Shown here: positions 9,601 through 16,817 of the stretch, in pieces
How positions within the stretch are numbered: the stretch's first letter is position 1
How the letters are laid out: every line of letters begins with the position of its first letter
Source: Lachnospiraceae bacterium UBA1766
GTDB lineage: Bacteria; Bacillota; Clostridia; Lachnospirales; Lachnospiraceae
DNA: 22,720 bases
Assembly (NCBI GenBank): GCA_002314715.1
Contig: DCGY01000055.1
Location: 1 to 22,720 of the forward strand
Direction of reading: 5' to 3'
Made by a program: the position numbers and the translations under genes
The notes under the pieces: generated by a model
Database searches by the model: none
Seen by the model: the letters and a program-made list of their open reading frames with translations, nothing else
What the model was told of the DNA's origin: nothing

Positions 9601-10434
9601 TGCAAGGTCCATAAGACATACGAACTTATCCTCACGGCCCTTGAAGATTTCTTCTCTGGTATCCAGATAACTCTGGTAAGTGGTCTCGATGGGAGAACGA
9701 TAATAACCATCCTCAAACTCTACATCGGTAAGCTCGGTAGAGAAGGTGGTATGACGACAGTGATCGGACCAATAGGTATCCAATACACGAATTTCCGTCA
9801 TGGAAGGATCTCTGTTCTCATCATTCTTGAAATAGTTCTGAATATGCAGGAAATCCTTGAAGGTCATTGCAAGGCCCAAGGAATCATAAAGCTTGCGAAG
9901 TTCATTCTCAGGCATGGTTGAGAAACCGTCAAAGATTGCCACATCGGCAGGATCCTCAAATACGGTAACCAATGTCTCAGGCTTATCCAGGTTGGTCTCT
10001 CTGGAATCTACAGGGTTGATACAATAAGACTTAATCTTACCAAATTCCTCTTCTGTGATATTTCCCTGAATCATATAGGTAACGGCAGTACGAATAATGG
10101 GCTGCTCGTTCTCATCCAAAAACTGTACACACTGTACCGCAGAGTCTGCTCTCTGATCGAACTGTCCGGGTAAAAACTCTACTGAGAAAATCTTTGCGCC
10201 CTCTGCAGTAGGAAGTGTCTCCATATATAAATCATCTACCGGAGGCTCGGAAAATACAGTCTTGGTTGCCTTTTCAAATACCTTATCGGAAATATTCTCT
10301 ACATCATAGCGAATAAATACACGAACCTTATCCACGGAAATTCCGAGATAGTTCTTAAATTCCTCATGTAATTCTTTTGCCTTAACTGCGTATGGTTCCT
10401 TTTTTTCTACGTAGATACGTCGTACGTTGCTCAT
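6637..10434 (-). CDS. purL: Phosphoribosylformylglycinamidine synthase, single-chain
   Basis: Fourth step of purine synthesis: converts FGAR, glutamine and ATP to FGAM. The 1265 residues carry all parts that are split into PurS, PurL and PurQ in Bacillus. An N-terminal PurS-like region (about 1-150) is followed by a linker with VLDTYWSDHCRHTTF, then two AIRS-type ATP-binding modules. The first contains ETHNHPTEIEPFGGAATC and GCGGATGSS. The second contains GAYDAQIGFQLPSIGGKDSM. The C-terminal glutamine amidotransferase starts near 1010 (PVFPGTNCEYDS) with MFPGGFSAGDEPDG. Its nucleophile is Cys1106 (LGICNGFQAL), with His1236 and Glu1238 in AHSERRD. The usual HPER is HSER here. The sequence type matches what I recall as clade II (clostridial) FGAM synthase. 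The ATG has an AGG site about 11 bases away. The gene starts 38 bases after the tetR stop with no terminator between, so read-through from the tetR unit is possible. Confidence 0.96.
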   Translation of the reverse strand: MSNVRRIYVEKKEPYAVKAKELHEEFKNYLGISVDKVRVFIRYDVENISDKVFEKATKTVFSEPPVDDLYMETLPTAEGAKIFSVEFLPGQFDQRADSAVQCVQFLDENEQPIIRTAVTYMIQGNITEEEFGKIKSYCINPVDSRETNLDKPETLVTVFEDPADVAIFDGFSTMPENELRKLYDSLGLAMTFKDFLHIQNYFKNDENRDPSMTEIRVLDTYWSDHCRHTTFSTELTDVEFEDGYYRSPIETTYQSYLDTREEIFKGREDKFVCLMDLALMAMRKLKRDGKLADMEESDEINACSVVVPVEMDYGNEKVTEEWLVFFKNETHNHPTEIEPFGGAATCLGGAIRDPLSGRGYVYQAMRVTGAADPTVPVADTLKGKLSQKKLVRGAASGYSSYGNQIGLATGFVKEIYHPNYVAKRMEIGAVMGAAPRKNVIRETSDPGDIIILLGGRTGRDGCGGATGSSKVHTEQSIETCGAEVQKGNAPTERKIQRLFRREEVSRLIKKCNDFGAGGVSVAIGELADGLTVDLDKVPKKYAGLDGTELAISESQERMAVVVDPKDVEEFMGYTQEENLEAVAVAVVTKEPRLVLNWRGKTIVDLKRAFLDTNGAHQETTVKVNIPSEEDNYFEKWAIPAVGEKLEAGDVKAAWLTMLNDLNVCSQKGLVEMFDASIGAGSVLMPYGGVTQLTETQTMVAKLPVLRGKTDVVTMMSYGFDPYLSSWSPYHGAIYAVVESMAKIVAGGGDYKKIRFTFQEYFRRMTSDPTRWSQPFAALLGAYDAQIGFQLPSIGGKDSMSGTFNDIDVPPTLVSFAVDIAKQQNIVTPEFKKAGNKLVLFEIEKDDYDIPMYEAVGELYDAIHQLSLEGKIASAYALDSKGVAAAVSKMAFGNKLGVTIDSEISVDDVFGNGLGNILVEVDPATLAVLDERELDYMVVGSVTETAEFVYGDVKITMEEALKAWTSKLEKVFPTKAYKGTEAVESGLYKADSIYVCKNKIAKPNVFIPVFPGTNCEYDSTKAFERAGANVQTMVFKNLSATDIRDSVDAFEKAISQAQIIMFPGGFSAGDEPDGSAKFFATAFQNAKMKEAVEKLLNERDGLALGICNGFQALIKLGLVPFGQVTGQDENSPTLTFNTINRHISKMVYTKVVSNKSPWLAGAELGATYCNPASHGEGRFVAPKEWLDKLFANGQVATQYCDPNGNISMDEEYNVNGSYMSIEGITSPDGRCLGKMAHSERRDASVAINIYGEQDLKIFESGVAYFR

Positions 10435-10472
10435 GTTAATAATAACCTGTGCCTTTCTTGTTGTTCTTTTAT

Positions 10473-11057
10473 TTATTCTTCTTCAACGCCTAAATTGCGC
10501 AGAATGTACAAAATCTCCCGATCCACTGCCTCGGAATTGACACCCATGGTCTGTGCGGAAATCTTCAGTCCTTCCAGAACATACATAATGTTTCTGGCCG
10601 CGCCCGCACAATCCTCGCAGGCAAACTCCCCGCTGTCCACTCCCAGTTCAATCAGCTTCTCGATAACCTTTACGGCAGAATCAAACTGATTCTTTAAATG
10701 GTTTCCCTTCTTGGAAGGATTTTCAAAATAATATTCATAAACCGCCTGCGTCAAAGTGTCCTGCTTGCGCAAGAGCTCCTTCTTCTGTTCTCTCAAAAAC
10801 AACAAAAGAATATCTGCCGCAGTGGAATCATCCTTAATGTTGGCGCTGAAGGTATCATCGGTCTCCTCGCTCTCCAGCTTCAAAACCTCCAAAAAAATCT
10901 GAGCAGTATTTTCGAAATAGAGATATAAGCCGCCGCGGCTGATGTCGCACGCTTCCACGATGTCTTTCATGGTAACCTTTTTAAAGCCCTTCTCTACGAA
11001 GACCTTTCTGGCTGTCTCTACAATATATTTCTTCTTTTGTACTGACTTATCACCCAT
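10473..11057 (-). CDS. TetR/AcrR-family transcriptional regulator
   Basis: A 194-residue DNA-binding repressor-type protein. The N-terminal TetR helix-turn-helix is clear: YIVETARKVFVEKGFKKVTM (11-30), then KDIVEACDISRGGLYLYFEN (31-50). The C-terminal ligand/dimer domain (about 60-194) is helical and not assignable to a ligand. A longer open frame begins at 11105, but I chose the ATG at 11057. It has a GAGGGG site (11066-11071) eight bases away, and the upstream frame overlaps the previous gene. It lies 13 bases after the small gene at 11071-11541, so the two are cotranscribed. The divergent OFA transporter is the obvious candidate target, together with its own operon; no target is proven. 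Confidence 0.9.
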   Translation of the reverse strand: MGDKSVQKKKYIVETARKVFVEKGFKKVTMKDIVEACDISRGGLYLYFENTAQIFLEVLKLESEETDDTFSANIKDDSTAADILLLFLREQKKELLRKQDTLTQAVYEYYFENPSKKGNHLKNQFDSAVKVIEKLIELGVDSGEFACEDCAGAARNIMYVLEGLKISAQTMGVNSEAVDREILYILRNLGVEEE

Positions 11058-11065
11058 CGTAACGA

Positions 11066-11071
11066 CCCCTC
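11066..11071 (-). promoter_or_regulatory. Ribosome site that fixes the tetR start
   Basis: GAGGGG on the minus strand begins at the G of the upstream gene's TAG stop and lies eight bases before the ATG at 11057. This supports translation starting at MGDKSV rather than at the earlier in-frame ATG at 11105, which would overlap the previous gene. Confidence 0.65.
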
Positions 11072-11541
11072 TACTGCTCCATTGAAGAACTTTCCCAGTC
11101 GGCAATCAGTTCCTTCATCTTCTTCACGACAAGATAAAAAATCTGCTCAACAACTGCTTCGTTCCACAAAAAGCCTTTCACACGTCCACCCAAAACATAA
11201 TACGATAAAATACCACGGAGTTCATCCCACTCTCTCCAGGTAGCATTCATTATCATTTTTCTTTCCTGATCATGGGTTTTAATCCCATGTCGAGAATAGA
11301 CATACCGATAATTTCGATCCATCAAAGGATTCTTATTGCATTCGCGCACAAAGTTCATCAGCGTACCGTCATAGACCGGGAAAGCCAGACTTCTGCCGGT
11401 GGCACTGCCTTCCGCCTCGTAAGTAGAGCTCACGTTTTCTCCGGCGTGTTGCTCCAGCCAGGGAAGATAACGAAAAAGAGGCTCCGCAATCTGCTTTCGC
11501 TCCATCATTAAATTACGTATGTATTCTCTATCCTGATCCAT
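11071..11541 (-). CDS. Small protein of unknown function, DUF6508-like
   Basis: A 156-residue soluble, charged protein without signal peptide or membrane segment. Recognisable stretches are SLAFPVYDGTLMNFVREC in the middle, RYVYSRHGIKTHDQERKM, and ELRGILSYYVLGGRVKGFLW near the C-terminus. This resembles DUF6508-type proteins from memory, a family without known function; the assignment is unverified. Two ATGs are possible, at 11547 and 11541. The second has a GAGG site six bases away, while the first abuts that site, so 11541 is preferred. It is the first gene of a unit with the TetR regulator 13 bases downstream. Its close pairing with a regulator suggests a sensory or accessory role, but this is only inference. 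Confidence 0.75.
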   Translation of the reverse strand: MDQDREYIRNLMMERKQIAEPLFRYLPWLEQHAGENVSSTYEAEGSATGRSLAFPVYDGTLMNFVRECNKNPLMDRNYRYVYSRHGIKTHDQERKMIMNATWREWDELRGILSYYVLGGRVKGFLWNEAVVEQIFYLVVKKMKELIADWESSSMEQ

Positions 11542-11583
11542 CCTCATCCTCGCATAAATCGTTGATTTTCCGCATGAATTCGT

Positions 11584-11603
11584 GTGTCGGCAAAAAATGA
11601 CAC
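11584..11603. promoter_or_regulatory. Possible TetR operator (GTGTC-N10-GACAC)
   Basis: GTGTC at 11584-11588 and GACAC at 11599-11603 form a short inverted repeat. It lies just downstream of the -10 element of the regulator's own promoter, a place where binding would block transcription. Arms of five bases with a ten-base spacer are short for a TetR operator, so this is a weak candidate. Confidence 0.25.
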
Positions 11604-11615
11604 GTATGTAGTTTT

Positions 11616-11624
11616 ATTCTATCA
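11616..11624 (-). promoter_or_regulatory. Extended -10 promoter for the regulator unit
   Basis: On the minus strand TAGAAT (11621-11616) is preceded by TG plus one base. No convincing -35 is seen; upstream is a poly-T stretch. Transcription would start near 11609, about 68 bases before the ATG at 11541. It is divergent from the OFA promoter at 11714-11742. Confidence 0.45.
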
Positions 11625-11713
11625 CAAAAAAAAGAAAAGTACAGTAAAATTTTTTTCAAAAAAAAAGAAAGCAAAAAACGTCAATTTTTTCTTACAAATA
11701 CGCGAAAAGTAGT

Positions 11714-11742
11714 TTGCATTTTAGCGAAATTTAGGGTAGAAT
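11714..11742 (+). promoter_or_regulatory. Sigma-A promoter for the OFA transporter
   Basis: TTGCAT at 11714-11719 and TAGAAT at 11737-11742 are spaced by exactly 17 bases. Transcription would begin near 11749, giving a leader of about 40 bases. The AAGGAG site is at 11775-11780. Confidence 0.7.
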
Positions 11743-11788
11743 AACTGTGTTTGTAATTTTTCAGAAAATTGAATAAGGAGAAAAAACA

Positions 11789-13084
11789 ATGAAAATTCAG
11801 AACAAATGGATTCGTGCTGCGATTCCGGCATTGCTGCTTCACTGCAGTATCGGTACTGTGTACTGCTGGTCAATCTTCAGCCAGGAAATTGCTGATTACA
11901 TCGGCTTTTCCAAAGGAGCTACTGAATGGGCATTCAGTTTCGCAATCTTCTTCCTGGGCATGTCAGCTGCATTCCTTGGAAACATTGTAGAGAAAGATAT
12001 TCATAAGTCTTCTCTCATTGCTTCCATCACCTTTGCACTTGGTATGGCAGGTACCGGCTTCTTCATTTACTTCGGAGGCCAGCACAAAGGAAGCCCCATT
12101 GCTTTGATTGGAATCTACGTATGCTACGGTTTCATCATGGGAATCGGTCTTGGTACCGGTTATCTTTCCCCTGTTAAAACCCTTATGCTTTGGTTCCAGG
12201 ACAAGAAAGGTCTTGCTACCGGCCTTGCAGTTGCAGGTTTCGGTGCTGCCAAGGCAATTGCCAGCCCTATCATGCAGGCTATTCTCGGTGACAACCAGAA
12301 CGGCGAAATCTACAAAATGTTCTTCATCCTCGCAGTTGTTTACTTCGTAATGATGTTTGCAGGTCATTTACTTCTCGCAAAGCCCGCTGACTGGCATGAG
12401 CCTTCCGGTGCTGAGAAGAAGCCCAGCATTATGGAAGTACTTAAGACCAAGCCTCTTACCAACTACATTGGTATCTGGGTTATGTTCTACTTAAACATCA
12501 CCTGTGGTTTAATGCTTATCTCTCAGGAAAAGATGATTGTAAAGTGTATCGGTCTTGCTGCAAGCGTTGGTATTATCTCTACCGTATCTGCTATCTTCAA
12601 TGCAGGCGGACGTCTTGGTTTCTCTGCATGGGCAGACAAGATGAAAGACAGAAATACCATTTACAAATTAATCTTCATTCTTTCTATCGCATTCACCGCT
12701 ATCGTAATGGTAACCGGTGGTATTAAAAATGCAGAAGGAAATGCAATCCTTGTTGTTCTCGTACTTGCACTTATCTTTATGGTAAACGCAGGATACGGCG
12801 GCGGTTTCTCAAATGTACCTACTCTTCTTTCCGATCATTACGGAATGGGTTCCATCAGTGCAATCCACGGTATTACCCTTTCCGCTTGGGCATTTGCAGG
12901 ACTTACCGGTAACCAGGTAGCAAACTTCATCGTTGCTCACTCCGGCGAATTCAAGGAAGTACACGGAATCAAGGTTAACCCTGTTGGTTACCAGAACGTT
13001 TTGTATGTAACCATCGCTCTTTACATCGTTGCTTTACTGATGAGTCTCTTCTTCGTAAAGCCAATCAATAAGGATGCGAAATAA
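11789..13084 (+). CDS. OFA-family MFS transporter
   Basis: A 431-residue inner-membrane carrier with about 12 membrane segments. The start IPALLLHCSIGTVYCWSIFS (12-31) is the hallmark of the oxalate/formate antiporter branch of the major facilitator superfamily. Other family marks are SPVKTLMLWFQDKKGLATGL (127-146) between TM4 and TM5, NAGGRLGFSAWADKMKDRN (271-289) at TM8-TM9, and GGGFSNVPTLLSDHYG (337-352). In OxlT, Arg272 and Lys355 bind oxalate. Arg275 here appears to match the arginine, but the lysine position seems to be Trp367. The substrate is thus probably not oxalate; a monocarboxylate is a guess. The ATG has AAGGAG eight bases away. It has its own promoter and a strong terminator, so it is monocistronic. 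The divergent TetR regulator is its likely controller. Confidence 0.88.
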   Translation: MKIQNKWIRAAIPALLLHCSIGTVYCWSIFSQEIADYIGFSKGATEWAFSFAIFFLGMSAAFLGNIVEKDIHKSSLIASITFALGMAGTGFFIYFGGQHKGSPIALIGIYVCYGFIMGIGLGTGYLSPVKTLMLWFQDKKGLATGLAVAGFGAAKAIASPIMQAILGDNQNGEIYKMFFILAVVYFVMMFAGHLLLAKPADWHEPSGAEKKPSIMEVLKTKPLTNYIGIWVMFYLNITCGLMLISQEKMIVKCIGLAASVGIISTVSAIFNAGGRLGFSAWADKMKDRNTIYKLIFILSIAFTAIVMVTGGIKNAEGNAILVVLVLALIFMVNAGYGGGFSNVPTLLSDHYGMGSISAIHGITLSAWAFAGLTGNQVANFIVAHSGEFKEVHGIKVNPVGYQNVLYVTIALYIVALLMSLFFVKPINKDAK

Positions 13085-13107
13085 TACATCGAAATAACGT
13101 ATAAACA

Positions 13108-13155
13108 AAAAGCATCAAATCTCTCAACCAAGGAGATTTGATGCTTTTCTTTTTT
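13108..13155. terminator. Bidirectional terminator between convergent transcripts
   Basis: A perfect 16-bp stem (13108-13123 with 13133-13148) with a nine-base loop. On the + strand it is followed by C and a run of six T, ending the OFA transcript. On the minus strand it is followed by TTTG-type T-rich sequence, 25 bases past the stop of the last Mrp-like gene. One hairpin therefore probably closes both transcripts. Confidence 0.85.
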
Positions 13156-13173
13156 ACTTTATTACGAATCGGA

Positions 13174-15312
13174 TTAACGAATCAAAATATAGGCTACCGC
13201 AATCACCAGACCAATACAGAATAGCAATAAGCCAAAGGACATACTTCTTGCCACCAGGATTCGCTCCTCGGTAATCTGCTCATGCTTTTGAGCCATCAGG
13301 TGTACATAATCCACACTGTCTTCCATAACCTTCTTCCGTTTCTTCCGGATCTTATTGAACAGTTCACCCATAAACTTGGTCAATCGGGTGCCTTCTTCCA
13401 GCTCCTGTGGAATCGGACTGTCTTTATAAAGCGTCTTTCGAAGCATTACCACAAATCCATCTACCAGACTGTCCAAAATACGACAACAGAAAATACCTGC
13501 AAAAGGAAGTGCCTTTAGAAGAATGGGACGATAAACCAGATTCTCCAAATCAAAGAAGGACTGCCAACGATTTACATATGCTCTGTCTTTGCCCTTCATC
13601 ATCCAGGTACGCACCACCCCAAAGTAAAGAAGTAGGCCGATACCGATACTGATGGCTGCACCTTTCAGATTCTCTGCCGAGAACCAGTGCATGGTAATCT
13701 GAGAAGCCAGCGTCTCGGTCTCCTGTCCGGTAACGGTCAGTCCAAAGTTCCAAAATACCTGCAGGCGATCTGCGATTCCGCCGGTAAGCCTGGTTGGCAT
13801 CACGCCCATTGCAAACAGGAAGGTTGCACAAATTGTCAGTAACGCAGCAGGAAAAGGCTTCACGTATTTGCCACACATGCCGTCATACTTTTTCTGTAAT
13901 TTCTTGTCCGCATTCTTTTCGATGAAGATTGCAATAAACAGTTTCATCATATATGCCACGGTGAAACCGCCGCTAAGTAAGAACAGCCACTCAAAGGCCT
14001 TCATGGTGCCTTCGGTAAAGAAGCCCACCAGATGTCCCTCTTCGATCAAATGGGTGTATTCCACAATGCTTTCATGCAACAGGGTCTTGCTGACATAACC
14101 GTTAAATCCCGGCATACCGCCGATGCCCAGTGCTCCCAAAGCAAAGATATACGTCAAAAGCGGTTTCTTGCGTCCAAAGCCACGGATTGTATTTAAGTTC
14201 AATGCATGAATGTTCTGGAAAATCACGCCTGCTGCCAGGAACAATACCAGCTTAATCAGGGAATGATTCACCATATGCAGCAAGCTTCCCCGCACTGCCA
14301 AAAGCTTCTCGTCCATCAAGAGCCCGGACATACCTACACCGACCAGGATAAATCCAATCTGGGATACAGAAGAACAAGCCAGGGTTCGCTTTAAGTCCAC
14401 GGAGAACAACGCCAGCACCGCTCCCAATACCATGGTAATCACACCAATCACCAGAAGAATACCGCCCCAGGTACTGTCATCCAAAAACACATAAGCTGTC
14501 AGCATCAAAATACCGTACACACCGGTCTTGGTCAAAATACCGGACAACAAAGCGGATGCCGGTGCAGGTGCTACGGGATGGGCCTTTGGCAACCAGATAT
14601 GAAGGGGGAATGCACCGGCCTTGGCACCGAAGCCAAAGAGAATGCAAACACCTGCAATTCGCACATAGGTCTTGTCCTGTCCCTGCAATGCCTGATAAAA
14701 GCCTTTTAACTGGGTATAGAGAACCGGAGCTCCCTCCTGGAAGTATCCGCTGCTCCATGCCACATTGTACATGAGAAAGATTCCCATGAGCATAACCAAA
14801 CCACCGATTACGGCTACTGCCAAATAGGTGGCTGCCGCCCGAAGTGTCTCTTCTTTTTCGTCCTGAGCCACCCATACATAAGAAGTAAAGGACATTATTT
14901 CAAAGAATAAGAAGGTGGTAAATAAATCTGCGGAAAGCAGAACTCCCTCCGTGGCCCCCAGGGTCAACAGGAAGAACAAATAATACCGGTTTCGATTGCG
15001 GTAGTGGGCAAAATATTCTTTGGAACTGACCGCACTGACAAACCACATCACCGCTGCAAGGATTCCATACAATACCCGGAAGGCATCCACGGAAAAACGA
15101 AGTCCCATGTCCATCACTCCGGAAATACCGGTAACCACCGCGGTATTGATTGAAACATCCCGAAAATACAATAAAATCAAAAGTGCCAGTTCAAATCCCG
15201 TAAATACAACTACAAAGAAATCTCGTAATTCCTTGCTCCTCTTTCCGATCAGGAAGCTTACCAGCGCCGCTAAGAAAGGACCGAATACAATGCTGTAAAG
15301 AATAATTTCCAT
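13174..15312 (-). CDS. NuoL/HyfB-like proton-pumping subunit, long C-terminal extension
   Basis: Fourth antiporter-like subunit and last gene of the operon, 712 residues. The proton-channel core (about 75-465) has the expected key residues: Glu138 (FLFFEIMSF, TM5), Lys231 (FGFGAKAGAFPLH, TM7), Lys262 (AHPVAPAPAS... ILTKTG, TM8), His350/Lys354 (VNHSLIKL) and Lys409 (NGYVSKTLL, TM12). Its TM7-TM8 region resembles hydrogenase-4 HyfB/HycC subunits. Beyond the core are further membrane segments (near 485-505 and 550-567), then about 120 residues rich in charge. That region contains ELEEGTRLTKFMGELFNKIR and ends in a final membrane helix (691-711). This layout is like the lateral helix plus TM16 of NuoL, by inference. 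An earlier in-frame ATG at 15363 would overlap the previous gene by 38 bases. The ATG at 15312 has AAGGAGG (15321-15327) eight bases away and starts at the family-like MEIILYSIVFGPFLAAL. Confidence 0.85.
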   Translation of the reverse strand: MEIILYSIVFGPFLAALVSFLIGKRSKELRDFFVVVFTGFELALLILLYFRDVSINTAVVTGISGVMDMGLRFSVDAFRVLYGILAAVMWFVSAVSSKEYFAHYRNRNRYYLFFLLTLGATEGVLLSADLFTTFLFFEIMSFTSYVWVAQDEKEETLRAAATYLAVAVIGGLVMLMGIFLMYNVAWSSGYFQEGAPVLYTQLKGFYQALQGQDKTYVRIAGVCILFGFGAKAGAFPLHIWLPKAHPVAPAPASALLSGILTKTGVYGILMLTAYVFLDDSTWGGILLVIGVITMVLGAVLALFSVDLKRTLACSSVSQIGFILVGVGMSGLLMDEKLLAVRGSLLHMVNHSLIKLVLFLAAGVIFQNIHALNLNTIRGFGRKKPLLTYIFALGALGIGGMPGFNGYVSKTLLHESIVEYTHLIEEGHLVGFFTEGTMKAFEWLFLLSGGFTVAYMMKLFIAIFIEKNADKKLQKKYDGMCGKYVKPFPAALLTICATFLFAMGVMPTRLTGGIADRLQVFWNFGLTVTGQETETLASQITMHWFSAENLKGAAISIGIGLLLYFGVVRTWMMKGKDRAYVNRWQSFFDLENLVYRPILLKALPFAGIFCCRILDSLVDGFVVMLRKTLYKDSPIPQELEEGTRLTKFMGELFNKIRKKRKKVMEDSVDYVHLMAQKHEQITEERILVARSMSFGLLLFCIGLVIAVAYILIR

Positions 15313-15325
15313 CTCTTCGCCCTCC

Positions 15326-16804
15326 TTATAACAGTCCCCTTGAAATCTCTGTGAAGAAATCAATCAAGGGTGCAGAATACAAACCAAAAACCACAGTTGC
15401 TACGGTAAACAATCCCAGGGGCAAAAGCATCTGCCAATTGGGATCGGTAAAATCTCCCTGTACCGGCAGGCTCTTCTCTTTCTCTGTAACGATATAAGAG
15501 GGGAAGAATGCCCGAATCACAATACTCATCATATAAATCGCCGTCAAAAGCGCAGATACCAGCAAGCAGGCAATTCCAAAATATGCCAATACATTTTTGC
15601 TCTCCACCGCTGCCTGTGCCAACTGCCACTTACTGATAAATCCGGCCAATCCGGGCACACCCATAAGCGCCAGGGATGATACGGTGAAAATACCGAAAGT
15701 CAGGGGCATCTTCTGTCCCAAACCGTCCAATTCGTGCACATATTTTTTCTCGGTCTGATGCATTACCGCACCGGCACAGAAGAAGGAACAAATCTTCATT
15801 ACCGCATGGAACACCAGGTGGGCCAATGCGCCAACCAGTCCCGCAGGCGTCATCAGTACAGCACCAAACAAAATATAGGACAGGTTACTGATTGTGGAGT
15901 AAGCCAGTCGACGCTTAATATGCGTCTCCTTCACCGCCCTGCTGCAGCCATAAACAATGGTAAACATGACGATACTCATGAGCACTGTCTGTGCCCAGGT
16001 GCCTCGAAGATATTCCGCACCAAAGGCATAATAAGTCAAACGCAAAATAGCGAAGGCACCGGACTTAACCACCGCAACCGCATGCAAAAGAGCGGTAACC
16101 GGGGTAGGCGCCACACCTGCCTGGGGCAACCAGGAGTTAAAGGGGCAAATAGCCGCTTTCACACCAAAGCCCATAAAGGACATCACATAAATCAAAAGAA
16201 GCAAGTCCTTCTTATCTCCGATTTTGGCCATATCCAGCACGCCACCAAAGGTAAACTGAATGGAGCTTCCGTAAATCAATAAAAATACCAGGCTTAAGAA
16301 TGCGAATGCCGCACCACCCATGGAATAGTAAATATACTTCCGTGCCGCAAGGATTGCTTCTCTGGTCAATGTATGGATTACCAGAGGCACGGTCACCAGG
16401 GTGAGCAATTCATAAAAGAAATACATGGTCATCATATTTGCGGAAAAAGCAATTCCAAGGGTTACACCATAGGTCATGGTATAGAACAGAAAGAAAATCT
16501 TCTCATGCTCTTCCTTGGTCATATACTCAAAGGCATACAGGGTAGCCAGAGGCCATAAAGCAGAAACCAGACCTGCAAATACCATGCTCAGTCCATCCAC
16601 ACGAAAGGCCAGGGACAACTGATCCGTAAAATGTGCCAACGTATATACGGTGTTACTGTGGAAGAATAACAGATACCATACCATTGCGGTATTGGCCACC
16701 ACGCAAACTTCCAAAAAGATTTCCATCCAAAAACGTTTTTTGAAGGGAAGTACCGGTACCAGGATGCCGGCAATCAAGGGAAATAAAATTACTGCGTATA
16801 TCAT
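15326..16804 (-). CDS. MrpA/NuoL-type antiporter-like subunit
   Basis: Third of four antiporter-like subunits, 492 residues, about 14 membrane segments. Key residues are Glu132 (YFFYELLTL, TM5), Lys216 (MGFGVKAAICPFNSWLP, TM7), His241 and Lys247 (APTPVTALLHAVAVVKSG, TM8), His333/Lys337 and Lys392 (GFISKWQLA, TM12). The PTPVTALLHA stretch is the version found in MrpA and NuoL, whereas the other three subunits have different TM8 sequences. It is therefore the best counterpart of the N-terminal part of MrpA, split from its usual C-terminal MbhD/MbhE parts, which are separate genes upstream here. The usual His of the FPxHxWLP motif is Asn223. The ATG at 16804 has GGAGGAGG (16810-16817) five bases away. 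A longer frame from 16852 would overlap the previous gene by 35 bases and is less likely. The next gene follows 13 bases after the stop. Confidence 0.87.
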   Translation of the reverse strand: MIYAVILFPLIAGILVPVLPFKKRFWMEIFLEVCVVANTAMVWYLLFFHSNTVYTLAHFTDQLSLAFRVDGLSMVFAGLVSALWPLATLYAFEYMTKEEHEKIFFLFYTMTYGVTLGIAFSANMMTMYFFYELLTLVTVPLVIHTLTREAILAARKYIYYSMGGAAFAFLSLVFLLIYGSSIQFTFGGVLDMAKIGDKKDLLLLIYVMSFMGFGVKAAICPFNSWLPQAGVAPTPVTALLHAVAVVKSGAFAILRLTYYAFGAEYLRGTWAQTVLMSIVMFTIVYGCSRAVKETHIKRRLAYSTISNLSYILFGAVLMTPAGLVGALAHLVFHAVMKICSFFCAGAVMHQTEKKYVHELDGLGQKMPLTFGIFTVSSLALMGVPGLAGFISKWQLAQAAVESKNVLAYFGIACLLVSALLTAIYMMSIVIRAFFPSYIVTEKEKSLPVQGDFTDPNWQMLLPLGLFTVATVVFGLYSAPLIDFFTEISRGLL

Positions 16805-16809
16805 AATTG

Positions 16810-16817
16810 CCTCCTCC
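16810..16817 (-). promoter_or_regulatory. Ribosome site fixing the start at 16804
   Basis: GGAGGAGG on the minus strand sits directly behind the stop codon of the upstream gene (16818-16820) and five bases before ATG 16804. No comparable site precedes the alternative ATG at 16852, so the shorter protein is preferred. Confidence 0.7.

Noticed and set aside
14477..14875. A 132-codon open frame in another minus-strand frame within the last pump gene
   Set aside because: It overlaps the conserved channel core; there is no ribosome site and the composition (Gly, Arg, Ser) is that of an off-frame reading.
15734..16282. A 182-codon open frame on the + strand within the third pump subunit gene
   Set aside because: Antisense to a conserved membrane protein; rich in His, Gln and Asn as expected for the reverse of hydrophobic codons, with no start signal.
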